From assembly GCA_020747065.1 (NCBI GenBank), contig JAGMVK010000018.1:620001-684000 (forward strand): a stretch of DNA of 64,000 bases, read 5' to 3'. Source of the DNA: Cadophora sp. MPI-SDFR-AT-0126. Lineage: Eukaryota; Ascomycota; Leotiomycetes; Helotiales; Ploettnerulaceae. Positions within the stretch are counted from its first letter, which is position 1; the number at the start of each line of letters is the position of its first letter. Below, piece after piece: positions 54,381-64,000 of this stretch. The notes under the pieces were generated by a model. It worked only from the letters and a program-made list of their open reading frames with translations, did no database searches and was not told the origin of the DNA. Both the position numbers and the translations under genes were made by a program.

Positions 54381-57300
54381 GAGGCTGCATGGATTTTTGG
54401 ATATCAGAGTTGCGCTTGAGTAGAGCTGAAGAGTAATGGGTGGGCGGTCGATATAGATCGATAGGAGATATTGGAACAATCTTTTCTTCGGGATAACTTG
54501 CAAAGATGGCTGTCCTTAAAGAAGTATTTATCAGCGTTGAAAATTGTCCAGGTGCTTCGGATTGCTCTGACTTCCCTGTGTGAAGCAGGCCCGCTGTCCA
54601 ACTATGAAAGTCTAAAATTAGATGCACGAGATATCTCGGTTTCTGGAGATCAACTACACCCTTCATTAGGGTATGTACTCTTCGAATGTCATGAAGGCTT
54701 TCCCCTTTCAGAGACCAGGTTCTATCGATGTTGCAGTGGCTGTGGGAACAACGTTCGAAATATCACCTCCTCGGACTAAGAAAGTCTTCCATGCTACATT
54801 CAATTGTTTTCCAGCACGATAACAACGATGGGGAAGGCATTGCTCATTGGAGTGAGCCATTCAAACAAATGAATCATTAGGGCAAGTCAGCCAAAAGCAA
54901 TGATACTGCTGTATTAACAAAAAGCAAATCCCGCGACAAACCCCCGCCACCCTCAAAAACAATTACCTGAAAGCCTTCTACTAAAACCGCGAAGAGTGCC
55001 TTACATCCATTCCTTCGGCCGCTCCTATCATCCAATCCTCACCATCTTACTGTCAAATCCTCAAGGCGAAGTCGTCTAGTCAGCGCTCACTCAGCCTTCG
55101 GAAATCCGTCCCTACGAGCCGAACATACGGCAAGTTCCTCCAGCCGCACTCTTGACAAAGCACAATTGACACCGTAGCGTCAGAAACACCATGGTTCAGT
55201 CCGGTCACGAACAAAAGATTTGTTGGTACGAACGGAAACGAGAAAGCTTAAGGGTGTGATGTTTTGGGGGTTTGAAGTGACAGGGCGAAAGAGGGGCAAT
55301 GGAGGCGTTGTTGACTCGAACAAGGCGGTGGGTATTTTGAAAATAATGTTACTTGCTGTTCGTGCTGCACAGGCTAGGGATCAATAATCTGTAATTAGCA
55401 TCCGTGTTATGGATTTGTGTGTCTTGAATTTTGGATGGGGTCCTTTGGAAGGGCCATTGGCTGAGTTGGGACGGCCGATACAGACTGACTGACTACAGTT
55501 GAATGATATCGTACTCCCATCCTGACCTAGTCTGGCAGATCAGACCTCAGCTTGAAATCCTCAGAGCAGACAGTGACCTTAGACTCGCTTCAGAGAAGAC
55601 ACGAAGTACAATCAAGACGAAAATTGGGAAGTGTCTAGCAGACACGGTACTAAACTTTCTACCTTTACAGAGTCTGGATGGACATATACCTACCTCTCTT
55701 CTAGAACAACGTGAAAATAGAAGTATACTTAAAGTTGTGTGATCTACAACTAGAGCTGCTGTCGGTACTGACAATAATCTCCTTCTCTCCACATGTTTTA
55801 AGCTTACATTCACACATACACAGCAATCATTCGCGTTCGGAAACAAACCAAGCTCCAAAGACGATGCTAAAGGGCCGAAAGCGGGCCCGCATATCATGCA
55901 GGCCACTCATTTGGTACAGATGGTATATTATTAGTAGAGCGGGGACGAGGTGAGTGGATTCAAGAGCGAGAGCGAAGCTGTGGGATGTGTGCGTGCCTGT
56001 GGGGACCTTTTTGCGCCGTGGTGTGGATGCCTTCGCTGAATTCGGAAGCCGAGGAACAGGATGTCAAAAGCATGGATCGGTTTGGCTTGCATTCCATCCC
56101 AACCCTTCCCATCTCTTCCCGCCATGCATACCATGTGGCAAGTGTGCTGCTGTGTGGCTTGCATGGTGAGATGGCTTATGGCTTGCTGACATGTCGTCTT
56201 CAAACCCCGGGCCGAGAAGTACAACGGTACATGTCCACGTGAGCACTTCCAGCGACGAATCTGAAGTAAAATCTGAGGGTAGCGGTTCCTTGGGATGGCG
56301 ATTCTATCTTATTATCGTCTGACACGAAAGACCTTGAGGCAGATTGCAGCTGACAGCAAGTTTTTAGTTTTTCCCACAGGCTCGAACACCCTGACTTGCT
56401 TGGCGATCGTGGACCAAACTTCCGAATTCTTGGTTAGCCAGGGGCTTGTGAGCAAATGAGATGTTCTGGATACGAAGTGCTGCCATCACCATTTCTGTAG
56501 AGGTCAGGCTACGTAAAATAGATGGGCCAGACGTTGGCTTTGGGCAGGGTCCTGTTTGAGACTTTATACGAACGTTGGCTGGATCTTCGGATGAATTTGA
56601 ATGTACGGCTCCTTCAATACAAAATTTGTTCTGTTAGATGAAGTAATCTGAAACTTATTATGTTTGGTATCTATTTGATCAATTCTTGCGTTCTGTTCGA
56701 GATCTACATCCTACGTTCTCAGAGAAACTGGTTCCAGGATAATCATCAATTCCTGTACATTAGCTGAAATGAGAGTTCTGAGATGAGACAGGCAGCACCT
56801 AAATTACCTTCACTCTTCCCAAATATAGGATTGGATCTCATTTTGGATCAAATCACCCCAGATTATCATGCTATAGTCCAAACAAAACAATATTACATCA
56901 CGTGTTCACCTATTTCCAAGTCTCGCTTGGAAGCCGGAGAAGGCTTTCGCGGATGAAAGGGATATACAAAATCCAACACGAGTAAATAAATGAGGTCTGC
57001 TTCCGGACTTACACAGATACTTTAGATGACGGTCCAACACTGCACCTGTCTTGACCTACTAAAGACGAAATCTTTGATTGAATTGTTGGTCTTGATTGAG
57101 GCAATTATGAACATTTTCAGTAAGGCAACTTTGGAGATCGATGTTGGCCGGAGGAAAGGAATGTCCAGAACTGAATTCATGGGTGGAATCTGCAAGTGCG
57201 AACCGATTTCCCGGTGCTGCGCCGTTGGGATGTCTTCCAGAAAGAGATTTTCTGGTCGGCGAAGACTAGATCCAAAGAGATGTCAAATCCCAAGAGATGC

Positions 57301-58311
57301 AGCGTTCCTCGTGCTCTACAAAATTCACGATGTTACACTGGTCGTGGCCAGGAGCGAAAAGGGACAATGCTGGCGAGTGCTGGGGCCAGTTAGCCTTGCT
57401 GAGAGCACAGCTTCTGGGCCTCAGGAAAGATTACCGTGCGTTTATTGCGGGGAGGTCGTCCCGTCGCGCCGACTGTGGACCTATCAAATGCTTTCCTTGA
57501 CAATCTATCAGACTCAGCTGCAATATGGGCAGATCAAGCGGCTCGTTACTGTACGATGTTTGCGGCATCCAAAACCTGTGGCTCCTCGTTTAAGCATGGC
57601 CACTCTGCCGAGCCTACCAGGCCACACCCAAGCCATCATTCTATTTATCCACGTTTAGCCTGATTTGTTTACATACTTCCCCCCCTTTAGCCTTGTCTCC
57701 CGAACGAATTGCACTATCATAAACTACCCCAGACTCCTTCCCCAGCCGTAAGCCCTTGATATGGCAAACCTTGTTCAGACGCGGGGTTGTATCAAACGAA
57801 CGCCCAATCGATCTGGCGCGACCCACAAGAACGAACCTTGCTCTTCTCACATGATGCTCACTTCGGAACAAAAGCACACGTTTGGCTAAACTTCTCAGAC
57901 CGTGGCGTTGGGTCCATCTTTTTATCCGTAACATTCACTTTGTATTGTAACCCCATGGCCAGCAGAAGATCGCTGGTCCAATGGCACCCCCGGCCCCCTC
58001 TGGATTCCCAGACTTCTAACCCACGATCTCATCCTGAAAGGGATAGACGAGGAGCGTTACATCCACGAGACGACGTGCAGGATACCGTTCCCAACACCCT
58101 GAAAGTTCACTGTTTACCCTACTAACGCCACACCCTGGCTAATCCCCCTGCTATCAGCTATTTGGCTCGAGATGCATTTCTTTAAGAATGCTCCTTATCC
58201 TGCCCTCGACGGTTTCCTCATCCTCGAAGTTGCAAGGCCCTTGACTGCGGAGCAGCAAAAACCTACTCATCCTCTCATTGATATTGACATTCATTCTTTG
58301 AGTCAGGCAAT
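54381..58311. other. 3.9 kb gene-poor interval
   Basis: No recognisable gene on either strand. The longest frame (57026-57658, +, 210 codons) has no family features, signal peptide or membrane segments, and overlapping frames are also open there. It is noted but not called. The last ~600 bp should contain the sugar permease promoter. Confidence 0.45.
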
Positions 58312-60235
58312 ATGGTGGCCATCGGAGTAACCACTAAGCAGGATGCGGTGCATGTAGCACAGGGCGAGGCCCCTCAATTCGAGAAAGTACACTGGCTTTC
58401 GAATCCAGGTCTCAGGAAGCTCTACTTCTGGGCCGCAGTTCTTTGTGTTGCATCTGCCACTACAGGTTACGATGGGTAGGTTGAATCCGAGTAACGTCGA
58501 AATGCCACGACTAACAAATTTGTCCCACAGTATGCTGTTGAATACCTCCCAGAACATGGATCAATGGCAAAAATTCTTCGACACCCCCACTGGAAGCAAA
58601 TTAGGTCTCATGAACGCCATCTACCAAATCGGATCCCTCGTCAGTTTCCCATTGGTGTAAGTTTGTGCTCGATGGGAAAGTACCAACATGAAAAGCTGAC
58701 ACAAACATAGTCCATATATGGCAGATTGGTGGGGACGTCGTCTCCCGATTGCTGTCGGCTGCTTGATCATGCTTTTGGGCGCTCTACTAGGCACATTCGC
58801 TAATGGATACGGAAGTGAGTTTTAAGCCAGACTGCTGATGTTATAATACTGATCAGGTTTAGTGTATACCGCTGGTCGTTTCGTTCTCGGTTTTGGAAAC
58901 TCCATGGCTCAGATGGCCTCCCCAGTCTTGCTCACCGAAATCTGCCATCCTCAACATCGAGGCCGTGTCACCGCCATCTATAACTGCTTGTGGAACTTGG
59001 GAGCTCTCTGTAAGAGGAATGTGCAATGTTACTCGAGATATGAACTGACAGTAGCCAGGCGTTGCTTGGCTTGCATGGGCGACCATTGAGATCAACAGTA
59101 ACTGGTCATGGAGATCTTTGACTCTCCTCCAAGCTGTCCCAGCTGCCATTCAATTGACTTTCATCTACTGTGAGTCCATCGAGTGTCCCGATGCAATTTG
59201 AAGCATCCAGCTAACACACACTTCAGGGGTCCCAGAATCCCCACGTTGGTTGGTTTCAAAGGAACGTTACGAGGAGGCCGAAACCATTCTTGCCAAGTAC
59301 CATGCCAACGGTGACAAGACAAATGCCACCGTCGCTTTCGAGTTCCGTGAGATCAAGGAGACTCTCCGTCTTGAATTCGAGTACAAGAAGGCCAGCTCAT
59401 ACGTCGACTTCATTCGCACCAAGGGCAACAGATATCGCTTGGCTCTTCTCATCTCCCTCGGTATCATCTCCCAATACTCTGGCAATGCCCTTTTCAGTAA
59501 CTACATGAACCTCATCTATGAGGGTGCCGGAATTAAGGACCAGAACCAGAAGATCCCAGTAGGTCCATCCACCACCTTACTCACTAGAGAGTGGCTAACG
59601 ATTTCTAGCTTAACGGTGGACAAACCATGTTGTCTTTGATTGTCTCCGTCAGCTGCGCTTTCCTCGTTGATCGTGTCGGACGTCGACCACTCTTCTTGGC
59701 CGCAACTACTGGTATGGTTCTCATGTTCCTCGCCTGGACCATCGTCTCATCCCAATACGAAAAGACCAACGGAGCCAACCCCAAGGCCACCGGATACCCT
59801 CAAATCGTCTTCGTCTGGCTCTTCGGTGTCTTCTACTCTCTCGCCTGGTCCGGTCTGCTCGTCGCCTACGCCCTCGAGATTCTCCCATACAAACTCAGAG
59901 CCAAGGGAATCATGATCATGAACTTGACCGTCCAAGCCACCTTGGTGCTCGGAAACTACACCAACCCCATCGCCTGGGACAACCTCAAGAAGCAGAAGAA
60001 GGCCTGGACCTTCTGCATGTTCTACACCCTCTGGGACTTCATCGAACTCCTCTTCGTCTACTTCTTCTACGTCGAGACCCGTGGTCCCACTCTCGAGGAA
60101 CTCGCCAAGATCTTCGATGGTGAGAGTGCTGAGGTTGCTCACTTGGATCTTCACGAGGTTGAGAAGGAAATCCACAATGAGCATGATCCCATTGATGAGA
60201 AGCGCGCTGTCACCGTCAACCAATCCACCGTCTAA
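58312..60235 (+). CDS. MFS sugar (hexose/lactose-type) transporter
   Basis: Seven exons (58312-58475, 58531-58656, 58711-58814, 58863-59009, 59059-59169, 59227-59558, 59609-60235) give 536 aa. It is a 12-helix major facilitator of the sugar porter family in the plasma membrane. Motifs include ADWWGRRLPIAVG (loop 2-3), GRFVLGFG, PVLLTEICHPQHRGR, VPESPRWLVSKERY after helix 6, FLVDRVGRRPLFLAATTG (loop 8-9) and VETRGPTLEEL after helix 12. It resembles the fungal lactose permease/hexose transporter branch. The exact sugar is not determinable. Introns are 48-57 nt, clustered in the first two thirds. The last two exons use C-ending codons strongly (CTC, ATC, GTC, GCC), more than neighbouring genes, which suggests high expression. 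Confidence 0.93.
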
Positions 60236-61386
60236 GGTATCTTTTCGACAGTTTAGACAGGGCGGCCTTGTACTTGTCAGGAGTCTTGTGAATACCCTAT
60301 ACCCGTGCCTGACTTTGCAGGTCGCTTGGAAAAGTGGTGTTTGTTCTGCTATGAGTTTCTGTTTGACTGTGTTGGTTTGAGTATTGTCACTCTCGCTCAC
60401 CTAGGTCCCTTACGAGACATTTTAATCTATATGTTTCCCTGTCTCGTTCTCCACCAATGATATGCGCTGATCTCGTGAATGTGACCTCCTACCTCTCCCT
60501 GATTAGTTGTTCGAATCATGCCAAAAACTACACCTGTTTCCTTGCCAGAGAGATGCCCATACTAGGTCAGTGAAATTTCCACCTCTCGCAGGCAGTTCCC
60601 AGCGCCACCATGCAGGGTGTCGCACATATCCCCATGCGAGGACCCTGCCAAGTAATTACCCTCAACTCCATCATGAACAGATTTCCCGCTTTGGTAACGG
60701 CTGTAAACAAGCCATCATCAAGTATACATCGGGCACGAAGAGGCTGGAAAGTCTCCCTTAGGCTCGCTTGAGAGGATACCAGGAAATTGCGGTAAAATAG
60801 AGTATCTATGCAGAAGCTTTACGGTGAGGCTCTGCGGTTACATTGACATTCAGTTTGTACTATATACCACTTTTCTCTGATATATCCTCGTTTTATTGAC
60901 TCAGGACTACAATTTATTATTTTGTAATCTTCCCAACGATCTTGTCCATATCATCTTAGTACAGATAAGTGATTAAATCCTAAGTATATTAAGACTGTGG
61001 TTTTACCGACATCAGGTTCTGTTGACACTTGGATTTGCCTTTACCGACCATAAGTGCCAGGGTAGTACCTACTAGTCTTATTCTAGATCTCCTCTTTGAT
61101 AAGCAACGCGACGTCGGCTAGCATGTGGAATGGACCTCAATCAATATCCAGCTTGGCAGGTTCAAGACGCTCGATTTCTATTGTGCCTATTTAGAACTGT
61201 ATTTAATATGCTCTATAGCTTACTCAAAAGGACCATGAAACAATGAAGCTAATGTACGGTTCTGTAAATGCTTTTCACTGAACCGTCTCATCCATCCTGT
61301 ACGAAAATATGTGTGACCAGTGTCAGTCACAATTGAAACCACTCAACCTCATATCTGACATTATTATCTAAGAGTAGCACTTCCAC
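60236..61386. other. intergenic between convergent genes
   Basis: This is the 3' region shared by the transporter and the metzincin gene. It is A+T-leaning from about 60800 to 61380. No gene is seen. Confidence 0.55.
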
Positions 61387-62652
61387 TTAAGTCCCCGAGC
61401 ACTTCCCCGAGAATCGTACAGCCCCGCTGCCAGAGACCTTCGCCGTGCCACTGCCGCGTACGAGCACATTGCCGCTGCCGCTAGCCTCGAGCACACAGTC
61501 GCCGTTGACAGTAAGACACCCACTACCGCTCTTACGCACAGTCCCATTTCCGTTGAGAATCACGTTTCCAGATCCAGACATGACAACCTCGCTGTCGCCG
61601 TTGATGACAACATTGCCGCTCCCGCTGATCACAATGTAGCCGCCTTCCACAGCACTGTTACCGCTTCCCGATATATACACTGGCTGCGACTGCTTTCTGG
61701 TCTTAGGCCGTGGTCTGTTGACAAGGGTCGTCGTTGTTGACGTGGTGCTGGTGGTCTTGCGTCTGGAGACAGTCACAGGCTCCGACACCCTAGGCTTGGG
61801 CTTAGGCTCGGGATCGTCAGGATATAGAGACATGAGAAGCTGCTTGTCACCATCCGACAAGACAGTATTGAGCGGAATACGTGTGACAAGGCTCACAGTG
61901 TCTCCCTGCTCGACCGCATAGTGCATGATAGAGTAAATATCATAAGGCGTAGTCCTCGCCCCAATGACACTTCCTTTTCCATAATTCCTATTGATAAAAT
62001 TGTCATCGTACCCATAACGATTCTTGAGCGCGGTATGGTTGAAATTAAGCTTGCAGCCTGGGTGTTTCTGCTCGTGAATAAGACCCAGCACGTGGCCGAA
62101 TTCGTGCAGTACGTCAGATTGCACCTTGCTGCGGCTGGTATGGTTCATGTTCAGTTCCATAGTAGGACTATCCTCTGCGATATTTTCGTTGTCGCGGCCG
62201 ATATAGCTTGACGAGCTGCCCGAGGTAGTAAAAGTAATGCGGATATCTGAGGAGCTAGTGGCGTCACTAAACTTGAGGAACCGGAACCGGATGCGCATGG
62301 CAATCGCATGATAATGCTTCACAACGAGGCTCTCGACTAGCTGTCTCTTATCCGAGTTGCCGTCCAGAAAGCGTACTGTCAGGTAGCGCTTGTCGCGAGG
62401 CCAGAGCCTGTCGTCTTTCGTGGTCGCCCCATCCGCCCGTCGGGATCTTTTGCTCGATGTGGTACTGGTATGCTTCTGTCTAGAAGTGTTTGTGGACTGA
62501 TATCTGCTACTTCGTCGACTTGACGAGTGGCTGGACCTTCTGGTACTAGCAACCAAGGTTGCCTCATCGTCACTAGCAGAATCGGGAGAAGACGATGATA
62601 ACGACGATGAGTCGCTCGAGTCGAAGAACCAGAACGGATTTCCATGTGGCAT
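61387..62652 (-). CDS. metzincin-type zinc protease with C-terminal 16-residue repeat domain
   Basis: This single-exon gene encodes 421 aa. Residues ~10-80 are Ser/Arg-rich and disordered. The protease domain (~85-275) has RDKRYLTVRFLDG at its start, the zinc motif HEFGHVLGLIH (183-193, with His183, Glu184, His187 and His193) and the Met-turn YSIMHYA (Met243). That combination fits astacin-like or related M10/M12 metzincins. A Thr/Lys/Pro linker (~280-325) leads to six consecutive 16-residue units (326-421), each beginning SGSGN or a close variant and carrying alternating hydrophobic residues. They are expected to coil as a small beta-solenoid, reminiscent of bacterial DUF2807-type repeats. 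No signal peptide is seen, and an in-frame TAA lies just before the ATG. The substrate is unknown. Confidence 0.85.
   Translation of the reverse strand: MPHGNPFWFFDSSDSSSLSSSSPDSASDDEATLVASTRRSSHSSSRRSSRYQSTNTSRQKHTSTTSSKRSRRADGATTKDDRLWPRDKRYLTVRFLDGNSDKRQLVESLVVKHYHAIAMRIRFRFLKFSDATSSSDIRITFTTSGSSSSYIGRDNENIAEDSPTMELNMNHTSRSKVQSDVLHEFGHVLGLIHEQKHPGCKLNFNHTALKNRYGYDDNFINRNYGKGSVIGARTTPYDIYSIMHYAVEQGDTVSLVTRIPLNTVLSDGDKQLLMSLYPDDPEPKPKPRVSEPVTVSRRKTTSTTSTTTTLVNRPRPKTRKQSQPVYISGSGNSAVEGGYIVISGSGNVVINGDSEVVMSGSGNVILNGNGTVRKSGSGCLTVNGDCVLEASGSGNVLVRGSGTAKVSGSGAVRFSGKCSGT
61390..61677 (-). repeat. six tandem 48-nt units encoding 16-residue GSG repeats
   Basis: Units read YISGSGNSAVEGGYIV, ISGSGNVVINGDSEVV, MSGSGNVILNGNGTVR, KSGSGCLTVNGDCVLE, ASGSGNVLVRGSGTAK and VSGSGAVRFSGKCSGT. 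Length is constant at 16 residues. The two half-units of each look alike (SGSG... and NG/SG...), implying an 8-residue sub-period. Confidence 0.85.
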
Positions 62653-64000
62653 TTTGACTTATTTCGCCTTCAAGGCAGTCACAAGTAAAAGTGACGAGCA
62701 GTAATGTAGACAGATAGAGACATGCAAGAGAGAAACACAAAACGGTGGAAGAAAGCCGGGTTTATCCTATGCCACTGTAAGCTGGCTGCTCTTGCACAGC
62801 CATGAAAATGCCCCTGGCCAGCGCATTGTGTTGTTAGAGGCAGGAAATTGTTGATTGGATACTCACGGTCTTGCCTTGCCTAACATGACCTCCAACAGAA
62901 TGACAAGAGCGAGAATTAGCCCTCACGCTGCCTGATCTACTGGCGCACATGCAATGTGACAAGCCTTGCGGAGGCCCGGTCTTGGCAACCTGTTGGCGGC
63001 TACTCCGAGCGAGTATCGAGGCTGATGTGTTTTGCTCCCCAATTATTCTGGTAGGAATTTTAGAATTTGTGTCTATTTTTATGTCATCTTGCGATCTACG
63101 CCTCATATTGGCGTGAAGTGTGTTATAACCAACCAAAATACTCTGCTATCTGTGAAGCAAGTGATATTCCCATCTTATATTTGAAGGAACTCGTCACCAG
63201 AGCCTTCGCTCCTGATGGAGACTTTGAAGATATGATTCCCCATAGAAAGCGCGAGAATGGCTCTTCACGTCATCAAACACAATCAAGAGGTCTTGGAATT
63301 GAGTCCGAGTTGCACTGGCACGTCCCAGCATACAGACTTGCGGCAGGCAAGCCTCACATCGTCGTGCGGGTAACTACTGGCCACGTGGCAGTAGGTTGAC
63401 GACCAGGATTGGCAGCACTGGAGATGGATGGCGACCCAGAGTGTCCTAGCCTCAGCTGTGTACTGGTACGAAAGTATATTGCGGCCGTCCATTTGGCAGG
63501 CCAGCCACTTGGCCCTACGCATGTCCCCAGATAGACACGTTGGCTTAGTTCGAACGAATGTTATGACGGCCTATCTAGGACTAGTATTATAGCTCTATGA
63601 TACTGGGATACCGAGACACTGATCATCCGAAAGCCTATCCACGGGAGTAGATACTTGGTACATGTGAGAAATTCTTCGTATAGGCCTGAAAGATCAAAGA
63701 TCTGATGTCTATGCGTAGTACTGAATAATTCCACTCAACAAGGAACACTAACCAATCATGTCATCCGGTTTATTCTATTTCTTCTGTAAAACTCGAGTCT
63801 TTCACAATCATCAAATCTTTATCATTTAGGCATGTGCAAAGTAAACATCTATACTAATCCAGGCATTCATTGGTGAGTGGCGTGTCTGGTTGGTGCGCGT
63901 AACATTAAGTTGAATTGGCGGCGCCAATCACGGGGACAGAACTCATCCTTGTAGTCTTGTGCTTGGCATTTATGAATAGCTTCATTTTCGTGAAACTTCA
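62653..64000. other. right-end intergenic, no gene seen
   Basis: Only short frames without family features occur (for example 110 codons at 63067-63399). Nothing is supported to the window edge. Confidence 0.5.

Noticed and set aside
57026..57658. 210-codon forward frame as a gene
   Set aside because: No domain, signal peptide or membrane segment, and overlapping frames are also open. Evidence is too weak to call it.
59747..60400. 217-codon reverse frame
   Set aside because: It is antisense to the sugar permease and results from its C-ending codon bias; the peptide is Glu/Val/Asp repetitive.
1..64000. tRNA, rRNA or CRISPR features
   Set aside because: No convincing A/B-box pair with cloverleaf was found by eye, no rRNA was recognised and no spaced repeat array is present.

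Overview
The window is nuclear DNA of a filamentous ascomycete (Pezizomycotina). Genes are interrupted by many 45-80 nt introns with GT...CTGAC/CTAAC...AG signals. The families present are typical of moulds: a HET domain, a 2EXR domain, an SREBP with a bHLH tyrosine, a fused assimilatory nitrite reductase, a type-B carboxylesterase and sugar permeases. The general gene style would fit Leotiomycetes, but that placement is an inference and was not tested. Exon coordinates come from reading splice signals and reading frame by eye; single-base errors are possible.

Layout. 0-9 kb: the 3' part of a HET-domain gene (-), tRNA-splicing endonuclease subunit Sen2 (-), an uncharacterised two-exon gene (+), a broken-looking 2EXR gene (+) and a single-pass membrane protein with a lectin-like ectodomain (+). 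9.5-29.7 kb: an exopolysaccharide locus. It holds a giant 11-exon Gt4c-type glycosyltransferase/exporter (-), a divergently transcribed Agd3-type deacetylase (+), a 4.6 kb stretch without intact genes, and a Uge3-type UDP-sugar 4-epimerase (+). This matches the galactosaminogalactan (GAG) cluster known from Aspergillus fumigatus (uge3, sph3, gt4c, agd3, ega3), but no sph3 or ega3 could be recognised. 30.5-37.9 kb: one 2368-aa gene (-) with an N-terminal multi-spanning membrane domain and a very long disordered tail full of short repeats. 39.7-43.4 kb: nitrite reductase (-) with an apparent one-base frameshift in its Rieske-like tail and GATA sites upstream. 44.9-48.0 kb: an SREBP/SrbA-type regulator (-) with two ATCGTACG boxes upstream. 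50.5-51.4 kb: an esterase of the siderophore-esterase type (+), preceded by an exact ATCTGATAA site and a 25-bp palindrome of ATCTGATAG. 52.2-54.4 kb: a secreted type-B carboxylesterase (+). 58.3-60.2 kb: a sugar permease (+). 61.4-62.7 kb: a metzincin protease (-) ending in six exact 16-residue repeats.

How the parts work together. The epimerase would make UDP-Gal and UDP-GalNAc; its gate residue is a cysteine, as in enzymes that accept N-acetyl sugars. Gt4c would polymerise and export the chain, and Agd3 would deacetylate it outside the cell. The nitrite reductase, SREBP and siderophore esterase each carry upstream motifs that fit their expected nitrogen, sterol/oxygen and iron control. The most rewarding items are the reduced GAG locus, the iron-type palindrome, the metzincin-solenoid fusion, the giant membrane/disordered protein and the nitrite reductase frameshift.
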